Below, one piece after another: positions 24,602 through 34,756 of a stretch of 64,000 bases of DNA. Origin of the DNA: Takakia lepidozioides (lineage: Eukaryota > Streptophyta > Takakiopsida > Takakiales > Takakiaceae); the NCBI GenBank assembly GCA_030704615.1, contig CM060732.1, positions 44,309,053 through 44,373,052 of the forward strand, given 5' to 3'. The notes below the pieces were generated by a model that worked only from the letters and a program-made list of their open reading frames with translations, was not told where the DNA came from and did not search any database. How positions within the stretch are numbered: the first letter of the stretch is position 1; each line of letters begins with the position of its first letter. The position numbers and the translations under genes are program-made.

Positions 24602-25819
24602 ATGGAGGTCGGGTGGGGAGGAGGGCTAGCAGCAGCTTTCGTGGTCAGTTGGACAGCGGCAGCTTACTGTTACTGGTATGTGCGATCGCTGCCTAAAGGA
24701 GCTCCTCGGTTGCTGGCAAGTATTCCAGTCTTTGTTGCTTACGCAATTCTACCTCTAGTTTTCAACAGGGAGACACATTTAATCGGGGTGGGACTTCATT
24801 ATTGCGTCTTCGCATGGATGGGCTCCTTGAAGGTGCTGCTACTGTGCTGGGACCGGGGCCCCACATGCGACCCAGCGGTATTAGCATCCTTTCTGCGGTT
24901 TGCTGTTGTCATGAGCTTCCCTGCAAACATCCGGAGACAGGGGAGGGTGGTGAAGCATGTGCCTGTTAGCACATCCTGGGTGGGTCATGTGATGGAAGCC
25001 GAGACGTGGTCGATGCTGGTAGTCCGCTCGGTCTTGAAATTCGTGCTCTTGATAGTGCTCCTTTTGTGGGTTCCACCCTTCCGTGACTCCTTGCCACAGA
25101 TTGTCTTCAATGCTCTCTACACAATTCTGCTGTATCTATCCGGGACAATTGTGTTGGAGATGTCCGCCGCCACAGCTAACTCCCTGTTCGGAATAATCGT
25201 GGAACCACAATTTGACAACCCATTTGCAGCCGCATCATTAGAGGAATTTTGGTCTCGCAGATGGAATGTTTGGGTGAGTAGCTCACTACGAGAAGTCGTC
25301 TATCAACCTGTGCTAGCCGCGCTATTAGGGAGGACGAGTAAACATGTGAAAAACAACACTTCCGAAGCACATCCAGGCAACCACAGCACAGCACTCAATA
25401 GCGGTGGTGAACTATCACAAAGGTCAAGAAGAGAGAGTTCCATCAAAGGTGACAAGATAGTTCCAGAAGGCCGACATGGCATTGACAAAGAGGATCACAA
25501 CTATGGGGTGGCAAAGTTCTGGGCGATGCTTGCAACGTTTTTTGTCTCGGGCATATTTCACGAGCTCGGTGTATATTACTTGACCTTACGAGTGACAGGT
25601 GAGATGATAGCATTCTTCACCCTCCATGGGCTGGCCTCCGGTTTGGAGGCAACTTGGAGTGCATATGCTCCAAAAACAAGGCCTCCAAAGGCAGTATGCA
25701 GGTTTCTTACTCTTGGATTTTGTTTTCTCTCAGCCAGTTGGCTGTTTTGGCCTCCGCTTGCACCACAGCTCCTTGCTGAACTGGAGACAGCACGGTCAAA
25801 GTTATGCGCAGTTATCTAG
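24602..25819 (+). CDS. long-chain-alcohol O-fatty-acyltransferase (wax synthase), copy 1
   Basis: A 405-residue multi-pass membrane protein of the plant wax synthase/MBOAT family, which joins a fatty acyl-CoA to a long-chain alcohol in the ER to make wax esters. Hydrophobic segments are visible at about residues 5-25, 37-52, 60-80, 90-105, 145-165, 170-200, 305-330 and 370-395. The family motif FWSRRWN is at about residues 215-221. The putative catalytic His is His320 in VSGIFHELGVYY. A hydrophilic loop at about 255-295 (SEAHPGNHST, GRHGIDKEDHNYG) separates the two halves. I chose the ATG at 24602 because copy 2 starts at the same point. An in-frame ATG 20 codons upstream (24542) lies in sequence that copy 2 lacks. 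The C-terminus is shorter than in copy 2 (PPLAPQLLAELE versus PPLARGPFPEVIAELE). No intron or break is seen in the coding frame; it is likely functional. Substrate chain length cannot be told. Confidence 0.85.
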   Translation: MEVGWGGGLAAAFVVSWTAAAYCYWYVRSLPKGAPRLLASIPVFVAYAILPLVFNRETHLIGVGLHYCVFAWMGSLKVLLLCWDRGPTCDPAVLASFLRFAVVMSFPANIRRQGRVVKHVPVSTSWVGHVMEAETWSMLVVRSVLKFVLLIVLLLWVPPFRDSLPQIVFNALYTILLYLSGTIVLEMSAATANSLFGIIVEPQFDNPFAAASLEEFWSRRWNVWVSSSLREVVYQPVLAALLGRTSKHVKNNTSEAHPGNHSTALNSGGELSQRSRRESSIKGDKIVPEGRHGIDKEDHNYGVAKFWAMLATFFVSGIFHELGVYYLTLRVTGEMIAFFTLHGLASGLEATWSAYAPKTRPPKAVCRFLTLGFCFLSASWLFWPPLAPQLLAELETARSKLCAVI

Positions 25820-26110
25820 TAATTTGGTAATTTAGTAATCTCTTAATTAGTTGGTGTTTGGTAGGTATTAGTGAGAGGATGGGACTACGAAAGCTGGCGA
25901 CTAAAACCTTGCCCTTCTATTACCATACAAATGCTTTGCAGCCTGCTTCATAGACGATGACGAAGGAAACTAATGAGGTTGAAATATCAGTGCTAGGGAA
26001 CTGTCTTAGTGCCATTGAATTAATCTAACTTAGGGCCATTGAACTGTGGGTGCCTGGTGGTATATAGCAGTGTTGGGCGGTATTACTTTTCTTAATACCA
26101 GCCGGGTCCA

Positions 26111-26140
26111 GGTGTTGAAAAGAAATTAATTTTCAACACC
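26111..26140. repeat. perfect hairpin, 11-bp stem
   Basis: GGTGTTGAAAA and TTTTCAACACC flank an 8-base loop. This may be the core of a small inverted-repeat element together with the surrounding TACCAGCCGG motifs. Confidence 0.7.
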
Positions 26141-26450
26141 AGCCGATTCCATAGTATTGAAAGATTCCCTTAATTTTAACACCGGCTGGTTCTCAATAGT
26201 AGTATGATTTTCGATTTGCGGACGGGTACCGATAGGATGGGTATTCCAATCCAATACTGGCAGTTAGGATAGGAAGCAAGAATGGAGGTGCCACAGGTTA
26301 TGCTGCCGAAATCTGGATTGAATCTAATACCAGCCGGTTATCAACCCGGTATAAATAATAAAAACTAAAAATAAAAATAACCACTAAATCATTAATCAGT
26401 ATATGAATGGCAAGGACTACGCTTACCCGCGAGTTTAAGGCAAGCGTGTG

Positions 26451-26690
26451 AGGTGGTTGGGCCGCTGGCCTCAACTCAGGGAGGCTCCGGCAGACTACCT
26501 GTCAAATCTTTTCCCCCACTGTAAAGGTGGGGAGCGCTCCACACCTCCTACTCCTTCATCACGCTCCTGTGTGAGGTGGTGGGGCCCCCTGGCCTGACCT
26601 CAGGGAGGCTCCAGCAGACTTCCTGTCAAGCCTCTTCCCCCACTGTGGTGGGGAGCGCTCCACACCTCCTACTCCTTCCTAACGCTCCCC
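26451..26690. repeat. two-copy direct repeat, about 120 bp
   Basis: GTGTGAGGTGGTTGGGCCGC at 26445 and GTGTGAGGTGGTGGGGCCCC at about 26570 each start a unit. Both units contain AGGGAGGCTCC(G/A)GCAGAC and end in GGGGAGCGCTCCACACCTCC and TACTCCTTC. Non-coding. Confidence 0.8.
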
Positions 26691-26699
26691 ATTTTTAGG

Positions 26700-26990
26700 A
26701 CCATGGTCCCAAATATTCTCAAGGAGGGGAACAAGGCCCAAGATCTGGGGAGCGAGGACAAGGGACAGGGATAGGGGAGCGAGACTGGGAACAATGAGGG
26801 GACAGAGGGAACAGTGGAGCGTAGCCACGATCTTGGACTTAGGATTACTTTGGAGATGAAAAACTATATTAATCAGTCCCATGTGCATCCAATCAATCAA
26901 TGTGATTTCAGTGCCACGGATTGAACCTCAAACTTGACTTCATAACACACATCACCTAGCCATCACGCTACCATCCGCTTCTTGCCAAGA
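26700..26990 (-). mobile_element. tRNA-derived SINE
   Basis: On the minus strand an A-box-like TAGCGTGATGGCTAGG (complement of about 26955-26970) is followed by an exact B box GGTTCAATCC (complement of 26918-26927). The body continues towards 26700 (GATTGATTGGATGCAC..., then a GTCCCTTGTCCTC-type purine/pyrimidine-rich part). The head structure is the same as at 5579-5650. No tail or target duplication could be fixed. Confidence 0.45.
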
Positions 26991-26999
26991 CCTTGATTT

Positions 27000-29095
27000 C
27001 CTAATGGTTTGCTCGCAAGGGGGGTGGGGATTTGACAGTGCTCCCGTCGGAACGTCGCCGGTACGGCTACTGTACCGGCAAGGCCCCACGCTTGCATTCT
27101 GCTCCTATATGAATGGGACTATTGTTTTGTTTTGTTTGTTTTGTGGCGTCGTTGAGATCTCCCAAACCGCGGGCCTAGCGCCGGTGCTTGGTGCCGTTGG
27201 AAAGCCCTCGATGAGGGGCTTGGTCTCATGATTTTTGGACCCGCGGTGTAGGAGATATGGAATTTTTGAAAAAAAAAAATAGCAAAGTGGGCTTTCCTGG
27301 AGCTATGATTCGCCCATCTAGTCGCAAATTTGGAATTTCAAGTGCTTTTGGTCACTAGAAATTCGTGAAAAATAGCAAAGTGGATATATCAATATATGAA
27401 GCCTCGACAAAGGAGATTGCAAAAATAGCAAAGTGGGCTTTGTTGGAACAATGACGTGGAGATCTCCCAAACTTTAGGGTCTCTCGATGCATAGGGGATT
27501 GCACTTGGACTTAGATGACATTGGACACTAGAGGTCGCACTTGGGCCTATACATGGAAGAAGCACTTGGATAGTACATGGAAGATTGCACTTGGGCTTAG
27601 ATTTCAATTCAATTCTTCACACATGGGCCAATGGCAATTATGGCATAGGCTACCCTAGATCTCCCAAACTGCACGGTCTATGTATACATAGGGGATTGCA
27701 CTTGGACTTGGATGGCATTGGACACTTGGGCCAACAGCATAGGCTACCCTACAAGTCGCACTTGGGCCTCCACATAGGAGACGCAATGGATACATAGATG
27801 ATCTTAGATGACATTAACCCTATTTTAACTAATTCTGGACTTTTGGCTTAAATCCGGACCAAACTTAATATGTATTTGAATTAAAATTAATTCAAAATTT
27901 GTTAATAATATCTTGGATAGTAATGTATGATTGAACTTTGTGAAATTACAACTGATGTCATACTTGTGTAACATATAAGATGTCCATTTGACATTGAAGT
28001 GCTTGTGAAGTTGCAGTGTAACTCAACAATTCATTGAACGTCGATTGTGAAGTCGAATGATGTAATATTACATTATGTTACAATCACGACAAACAAATGT
28101 GTCGAATCGAACATGGGATAGACTCATAGTACTCTACCATACTTGATATAAGTTGATAGTAATTTTGATTGAATCTTCATGTTGACAAGCACAATATTCA
28201 TAGACAATGCCATTGGAATGATGTTTTGGGTGTGAGAAGGGTAGTAAAATATTAAAACAGCGTGAACATTAGGAAAATGACCTACTAGGGCAGTAAAATA
28301 AGGTTTGGGGTGTAATTAGATATATTAAGTGCAATAAGGTCCAAGTTTGTGGTGACTCGGAGAAGGGTTTAGGGTTTTAAAGGGTTTAGGATAGAAAGAG
28401 AGAAACAAATATGGACGACTCTAAACCTCTGTAGAATGTAAAAATGTAAGGGGAATTTGATATCCATGTAATCATTCTATTATACGTTATCCAACTTGAA
28501 AATTAAAGAAAACATTAAGAGAATGATACAAATTTTACAAGAGGTAACATGGTAGTACAATAAGGTTTGGAGTTTATTATAAGTAGGGTACTACACTAAG
28601 GTTTTTGGTATATGGTAAAAGGGGGAACGCTTGCGCGTGAGCCCAGCCAAGCTCACGCCACGTCAGCAAGGTTTCCCATGTGTAGGACCTAATTCCGCGG
28701 ATGCCACCTATTTTCGCGGAACTGTAGGCGACTACCACGCCCCAGATTTGCCAACATTAATTTTTGAGAAGTCTCATCCCTCATCCAAATCTTAGTCGGA
28801 TGAGAAATCATGGGTGGTTTGTGGATGATTTTTGTCCACGGGCACAGGATATTTCAGAGCGTATAATGTCATGTTGCGTAATGAACACGAAGGAGAATGA
28901 GTTTGTTCTAACGAAGTTCCGTCCCCCCCAATTCACATCCATTTTTCATTGATAGACGTTCTCCAGACAAACACTAGGAAATCTCTAAAGCGTCTTTGCG
29001 GTTTATGAAAAAACATGGTGCAGAACAGGTTGGCAAGACTTGCAATGCAAGACACGAAACAAAGAACAAGGGCCAGCAGCCATACAAAATACAAA
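27000..29095. other. intergenic, AT-rich, with local motif repeats
   Basis: AAAATAGCAAAGTGG occurs at about 27276, 27370 and 27424. Blocks of AGATCTCCCAAACT...GGGGATTGCACTTGGACTT recur at about 27460-27600 and 27655-27790. The rest (27800-28990) is AT-rich and shows no gene. Confidence 0.45.
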
Positions 29096-29114
29096 AAGCA
29101 GTCCTAAAAAAAGA

Positions 29115-29262
29115 ATGCTTTCATTTCTCAAATCAATGTTGCATCAACGCAAGGTTGATTTGCATCACCCTCCCAACCAAAAAAAAAAACAAAAAAAAAA
29201 AACACTTTCATTTCTCAAATCAAGGTTGCGTCAACGCAAGGTTGATTTGCATCACCCCCCAA
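29115..29262. repeat. two-copy tandem repeat with internal dyad
   Basis: CTTTCATTTCTCAAATCAA starts units at about 29118 and 29206, separated by an A-rich tract. Each unit holds an imperfect palindrome (AAATCAAGGTTGCG ... CGCAAGGTTGATTT). Non-coding. Confidence 0.75.
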
Positions 29263-29297
29263 GGAGAAAAAAAATAAAAAATTCAAAAAATTCAAAA

Positions 29298-29328
29298 AAT
29301 GATGCTTTCATTTTTTGAAAGCATCATT
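29298..29328. repeat. perfect hairpin, 13-bp stem
   Basis: AATGATGCTTTCA and TGAAAGCATCATT flank a T5 loop, immediately beyond the tandem repeat at 29115-29262. GCTTTCATTT also starts the repeat unit, so the block as a whole may be a degraded inverted-repeat element. Confidence 0.8.
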
Positions 29329-29828
29329 ACGTAACTCTCCAATGGGCGTTTTCGAAAAACAAATCTCGTCTGGAATCTCCTATCCGCCCACGCTCTATAG
29401 ACCAGTACCATAAGAGAAGAATGAATCCATCTAGATTTTTAGTAGTCCAGCACAAGCACAGTAAGATTGTATTTCTGTGCAGACAGATGCATGTCATATA
29501 CTCCGTGTCACATGATTTGATAGCTAAAATTCTGGCAGAATGCATGATGGATGGTCGTTCACGATCCTCAAGTAAGAGGTCCTCCCTTCAGTTGTCATGT
29601 TTGGATGGAGGCTAAGGTTAGAATAAGTGTTGTCAGTGTGGAAACTCTTGTTGGAGTTCATTGTCACTCGCAGATGTTTGATTCCTGCCCGATTCCTGTA
29701 TGTAAAGGTAGCTTAATGAACATGTATTCCATGTGCATTTTCTAGTTTGAGCTATAGTCACTATGTATAATCGCCTTTGGACAAGTTTCTTTGTTTAGGA
29801 TCACGCACTGATGACTCCTCGATGAGTT

Positions 29829-30510
29829 CTAAAGAGCCACAGCTGCATCCCCCTCAGAAGGACTAGCTTGCTGCTTGAGAGTGGCTATTGCTGCTTGCAA
29901 GTGTGCGGTGGCAGCAGCTGCAGCATCATGTATTCTCTTTAGCTCCTCCACAACATCCCAATCCAAACTTTCGTACTGGGCCAACTCCTGGCTCCTCTGC
30001 AAACGCTTATCCATACCAGGTTTGTGGCTCTCATTGACATAGGAAAAAATGGACTCCTGGCCAGTCTCATCATGACGATTGCCTGGTTCTTGTGTACTTC
30101 AAATGTCCGAAACTTCTATCATTCTGGACACTTGAAATACTTGTTGGTGGTTGTCTGGGCTTTACTGTCAATCAGTCCAGTTCCTTGAAAACGAGTACAT
30201 TAGTCTACGAATTTGTAGAGTGTGGGTCGGGGTTGAACAAAATCCGGAAACAATGTGCATTACAGATTAAAATCTTTAGTAAAAGATATCAAATTTCAAA
30301 TGGAAATCCAATGCAATACCTAGATAGATCTCTAGTGCTCAGCTCCAGTAAAGTTTTGACAGATACCAATACAGTTGCAGCATGTTCTCTCTCAATTCTG
30401 GACTCTACCTCAACATGTGTGTGGCCTTGGATCTTCCAGCGTCCTTGTGTGGTTGACAATTCATCTGCGGGTATTGGGGCTACTACGTTTATACTAACTA
30501 CACTCCCATA
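29829..30510 (-). pseudogene. unrecognised minus-strand gene pieces
   Basis: Two minus frames look like real protein. About 30508-30290 reads SVVSINVVAPIPADELS, then WKIQGHTHVEVESRIEREH and VLVSVKTLLELSTRDLSRYC, and ends at a stop. About 30085-29829 reads DETGQESIFSYVNESH, then a charged helix (RLQRSQELAQYESLDWDVVEEL), an Ala-rich coiled helix and the end SEGDAAVAL. An intron between them is possible but splice sites were not settled. I do not recognise the family. The second piece has the look of a C-terminal coiled coil. It could be an intact two-exon end of a gene whose 5' part is lost, or a relic. Confidence 0.35.
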
Positions 30511-30569
30511 ATTTTAATAGCATTAACTTGTAGAGGAGCACCGCATCTCCACCAAGCTAAACATCATAG

Positions 30570-31480
30570 GCCTCGTGAGGGTTTTTTTTTTTTTTTTTCC
30601 TTTTTTTTATTTCTTCCCAGAAAAAAGAAAAAAAAGGAACGGATTAGTGTTGGGCAGATATAATCTGATTTTTTGTCATATCCTCTGGTTCCGATTTTTC
30701 CAAGCTTTCGAAAACTAAGAACTTCCAGACTCCAGTTCCAAATACTGGCAATATCTATATTACGTTTTTTTTTGGTTTTTTTTTGTTTTGTTTTTCAAAC
30801 AGGGTATGGTGCCCTGATGAATTTTATTAAATAAGGGGAACATAAGACAGATGGAGGAAAAAATAACCTCCACGAAGGCCATAAAAGCGTATCTCATGGG
30901 GAACACCCAGTGTCTGGCAAAGGGGGGTGGGGGGAGAAAAGCGGGGCTGATGCCGAAAACGAGGCAGAGATGGAAAGCTAACTACCTAGCAGACTCGTAA
31001 GAGAACCAAGAAGCGCTTTAAAAGATAAGGAGACTGCAGCCAAGATCATAAAGAGGCAGAGAGGAGGGAACGATTAACTAGTCAGACCCTGTAAAGGACC
31101 CATACAGGAACTAGCGACCAAAATCTAGATGCATTTTGGATTTGGAGTTGTGAGCCTTTGTGTTTCCAATTGATTTATCGGCGTCAGACTCAGTTGGCGA
31201 TTTGCCAAGCGCTGGGGAGTTGATCACGCCATTCAACTCTGGAGTCAGAGAACCGTGTGCAGATGAGGCCGTTTTTTGCCCAGGTGGTGTCGAAATCCTC
31301 GAAAAGGTCCCTGCTCCTTCTTTCTCTGCACGTGCTGACAGCTGCTTGCAAAGACACCACGCTTTACACGGTTCCATACTCTCGCAGTTTTTATTTTTTT
31401 TGTGCCCAAGGGACTGAGGCACTTTATTGGGAATTTTTTGCGGAAAAATATTTAAAACCCCTTGTACACCATGAGGCACA
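30570..31480 (-). mobile_element. LINE 3'-end fragment
   Basis: Starts at the left with T-rich tracts (poly-A of the minus strand; 30582-30610 and 30765-30800). AACCTCCACGAAGGCC-type 3' UTR sequence (about 30860) is shared with 50100-50160, and GAGACTGCAGCC occurs at about 31029 and 50273. The minus frame 31479-31111 contains a SLTPELNGVIN stretch resembling the end of the LINE ORF2. 5'-truncated and dead. Confidence 0.55.
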
Positions 31481-31629
31481 CACAGTCAGTGAATGATACG
31501 AACTAGCTATAGACCTTTTTAGAGAGCCATGAACCAAGAGTAGGTCTCTGGCCCGTGCATGGAATGTAGCATTGTAAGACCCGACGTTTTAACTATGTCA
31601 TTTAAGCAGACTTTTAAATAGTCATAAGC

Positions 31630-31930
31630 ATGAAAAGTCATGGGTATGCAAAAGACTTGAGGTGCTTCCAATTGATGTCACGCTCGAACTCGGGGGAGGC
31701 TGCGGGCCTAGGGATGCCTCCCTTGTGGGAAAAACAAAGTGATTCCTGGTTGATTTCCCCGATTAATACACTAATCGGGGAATGCAACAAATGGCACGGT
31801 CCCTGATGGAATCTCGGACCGAGCCACTGAGGTAGAAACAAAGAAATTCCTATGTGCCAAAAAAGGGACATTTCACATGCAATAAAAATGGGACAAGTAC
31901 AAAAAATGAGACAGCTCAGATTTGACAAAA
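31630..31930 (-). mobile_element. LINE ORF2 3'-end fragment
   Basis: The minus frame ends with SPEFERDINWKH at about 31698-31661, the same block that ends the LINE at 12700-16955. Only about 300 bp are present, with T-rich sequence at 31937-31960 marking the tail of the next copy. Confidence 0.55.
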
Positions 31931-31934
31931 TCTG

Positions 31935-32736
31935 GATTTTTTATTTATTTTTTGATGAAATCTTGATATTTTAGTATGTGAGGGGAAAAAATAAATCCCT
32001 GTGGGGCCATAAGGCAAGCACACCTGACGGTGAGGTACGAACCCATAGTACTTTTAACGGAGAGAAATCCATCCCAGAGGATGAGGTGGAATGCTACGAT
32101 TAAGAACAACAGCTAGGAGAGGGCCAAGAGCGAATCTAGGGCTCACGAGATGCGAGCTCCAATATGAGGGCAAGTATGCCGACTAGCCCTGACAGATTCC
32201 TACCACTGCGATCAATGAAAGGAGCATCCTATAAATGAACTTGCAGTTTAGAACAAGGAAGCCAGGATCGGCTTGAGAGAAGAAAGCAGTGGTAAGATCA
32301 GCTGTGAGTGATCCACTTCAATCAGGGATTGGAGCCTGAGAGAGATAAAAATAAAGAGAACACTAGAGTGAGGCGAACTTGGAGACAGAGTCAAGGGAGA
32401 ATGGAACAGCAGCTGGCGTTGGAGGTCGCTACTTGCCGCAGCTAAGCCGAGTCGAGTTTCTGCCATTGATGTGCTTCCAATTAATTTCCCTGTCGAACTC
32501 CGGTGAGTCATGGTAGTGCAGTGATTGCCCTTGCCAGGAGTCTGGTGGGCCTCTGGTCCGGAGACAGATTGCCGACGAAGAGTAGTTGCATATGATGTTG
32601 TCTTCCCCCAAGAGCATTTGAATTTGCTGACGAGCTGATATTCAGCCTCTGGATTCCTGCTGATGTCTGCAATCATTTTCGCCCAGGCCTTTCTTCCCTC
32701 AATTTGCACCTCATGGAATATTGTAGATAAAAGCAC
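31935..32736 (-). mobile_element. LINE ORF2 3'-end fragment
   Basis: Minus-strand 32736-32470 reads RKAWAKMIADISRNPEAEY, parallel to RKAWAKICAVIQRDATNAE of the LINE at 13380. It ends in SPEFDREINWKH (about 32507-32470). A non-coding 3' part and T-rich tail reach 31935. A 5'-truncated copy of the same family as the 12.7-17 kb LINE. Confidence 0.65.
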
Positions 32737-33204
32737 AGAGAGACAAATCTTCTCTCTATTTAAAACCCATGAACGTCAAGCTCTCCTTACTCATGACATG
32801 AAATTTGTCCATGTGAGCTACCAGAGGGGAGCACAACTCCCATACTCAACCTACTTTCATTTGAATGGGTTGACCCTGGATCAGTATTGGTTGACATCAA
32901 GCCAGGTTGGACAGACTCAGAATCCAAGCTGCAACACTGTAAGTTCTGCTATCATTTGAGTAGCAAGACTCTGAATGAGGATACTCCCTGTACATAAGTA
33001 GTACATACCCTGAAAGAATGCCTCCAGGTGAGCTGTAGGATTAGGTGAACCCTGGTGGGTGTGAACCACACAAAAACACAAAAGGCTCCTCTTAGTTAAG
33101 GCTGTGACAATAATCCATTTTCTGGTATGTTGTCGGGGTATTCTCAACAGGGAGTGACACTGTCTTACAATGTCTCATGTTTGGGCAGCTTTCAGCTCTG
33201 AATC

Positions 33205-33400
33205 TGTGGTAATGGCAAGGAGCAGATGGAACTCTGCAAGAGGGACATTGAGGGGATGATACAGGAAGGGACAAAACCCAATGAGGTCACCTTTGTTTGC
33301 ATTCCTAAAGCTTGTGCCAGCCTGACAGCCCTGGAGAACTAGGGCAAACAGGTCCATTCTGAGATCATGAAATCTGGTATTGTGCCAGATGTCAAAAAGA
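33205..33400 (+). pseudogene. PPR repeat fragment, plus strand
   Basis: The plus frame has EGMIQEGTKPNEVTF, then CASLTALE, a stop, then GKQVHSEIMKSGIVPDV. This is a P-type repeat end followed by an L repeat of a PLS-type PPR protein. It lies opposite in orientation to the neighbouring PPR debris and is only about 65 residues long. Confidence 0.7.
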
Positions 33401-33617
33401 AAACATTTGCATCCATGCGAAAGTTCAAATATGATTAGAATGTACTCATATGGTATTATTTGGTTAGTGCTGTAGCCTTGTGGCCATCGACTCTGTGTTT
33501 GGTGAGGAACAAAAGGAGCTGCCCAGCAATTTTAGTCCAACATGGCTACCTTTGTGACCTCCCACAGGCACAGGCATGCAGAAATAGAACCCCTCTCAAC
33601 CACACTTAGCATACATG

Positions 33618-33821
33618 TTAACAAGGGTGTGCAGCAGAAGGACATTTGGCCTGAATCCACTTTTGACTGTGGATGTGCAGCTGCTTTTCTTGAGCCATGT
33701 CTTTTATTTTCATGCACTCTTGCAAGAGACATACATATGTATTGGAGTCTGGTCGCATGCCTGGTTTGTTCAAAAGGTGCACTGCCTCTTCCAGTCGGCC
33801 TACTTTACATAGTATCCTCAA
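33618..33821 (-). pseudogene. PPR N-terminal fragment
   Basis: The minus frame starts MRILCKVGRLEEAVHLL and has DSNTYVCLLQECMKIKDMA. This is the typical first repeats of a PLS-type PPR, and the same region is found at 38570-38640. It runs into non-PPR sequence after about 67 residues. Confidence 0.7.
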
Positions 33822-34756
33822 ATACCCACGAGTGCTAGAAGGGTCCCTGTTGACTCCCTCTTTCGGTCCTCTAAATTCTGAAATATCTCTTCATGGGGAC
33901 AGGCTTCTAGCTACTTATCAACAGTTGTACAGCTACTTAAAGCCATCTACTTGACAATAAACTGTTAGAGTTTTATCTCTTTTGAGTTGGAACCCTCAAA
34001 TACCTGTGGTGTTCTCTGTCCTGAGCTCCATGCGGTAAAGAACCATCAGCATATTGTGTTTGACCTTGTATCTTATCCAAGAAGAGGTCAACTAGCTCTC
34101 AATCCAAGGACCTCCTTTGTACGCTTCTTCAAATCCGGTGATCTCGGATTTTTCGGTGAAAACCACTGGTGGGCAGCTGAGCAGCAAGACTTTTGATCAC
34201 AACCTCATCTATACCCAGCTACAACTACCAAAGCTCCACAAACATTGCTTTAAACAACAGGCCACAAACTTTGAGCAAGCCACCTTCAGTGCTGTATCAG
34301 AATAATTCAACCACTAGCAGCTGTGACTTGAGATGAAACTTTAGGGCCGATTCTGATAAGAGGGAAAAACAACGTGAAATGTGTTGAAGAAGGTGACACA
34401 ACAACAAATGCTCAGAAGATGAGAACAAAACAGCCTTGTTGGATCCACCTGTCAGTAGCAGTCCCCTTGTGCCATAGCCATATTTAAGTGTGCAAGCAGT
34501 TCATATGAAGAACTCTCTAAGATTTTCAGTCTGTCTTTAAAGCAATTGACCCCTCACATGTGACAATTGGTACAGAATGAAGAGCAGTATATAGAGGGAT
34601 GCAACTATACCACTAGGGCAGCTTAGAACCTTCTGAACTTTGTCAACATGAATCAAACGAGTCAGGCATGACATCACCTTGAGTAGCAGTGCCTGATTTT
34701 ATCAATTGTGCCGCTGCTGCTGCGGCTTCCAGTTGACCATCTACCCATGCAGGTTT

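Larger units (their letters stand above)
21624..25805 (+). repeat. segmental duplication, copy 1 (wax synthase unit)
   Basis: This block is collinear with 40196-43640 in the same orientation. Shared landmarks are GCAGCAGTTGCTACCCTACC at about 21633 and 40206, the GGCCGATCATGG block, the end of a BTB gene relic, CCTCCATTTTTCAGCACAG at about 23710 and 41668, and the wax synthase gene. Homology ends inside the last codons of the wax synthase. Copy 1 has extra DNA at 22694-22942 (antisense MLKL-like piece) and about 22975-23664. Copy 2 has extra BTB coding sequence and carries the 22205-22490 block inverted. Confidence 0.9.
25820..26880. other. intergenic with local repeats
   Basis: Contains several TACCAGCCGG-type motifs (about 26090-26350), a perfect hairpin at 26111-26140 and a two-copy repeat at 26451-26690. 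No gene is recognised. A minus frame at 26679-26900 overlaps a SINE body and is not considered coding. Confidence 0.45.

Noticed and set aside
28372-28392. TTTAGGG-like run as a telomeric repeat
   Set aside because: Only two or three imperfect units occur in AT-rich DNA; there is no tract.
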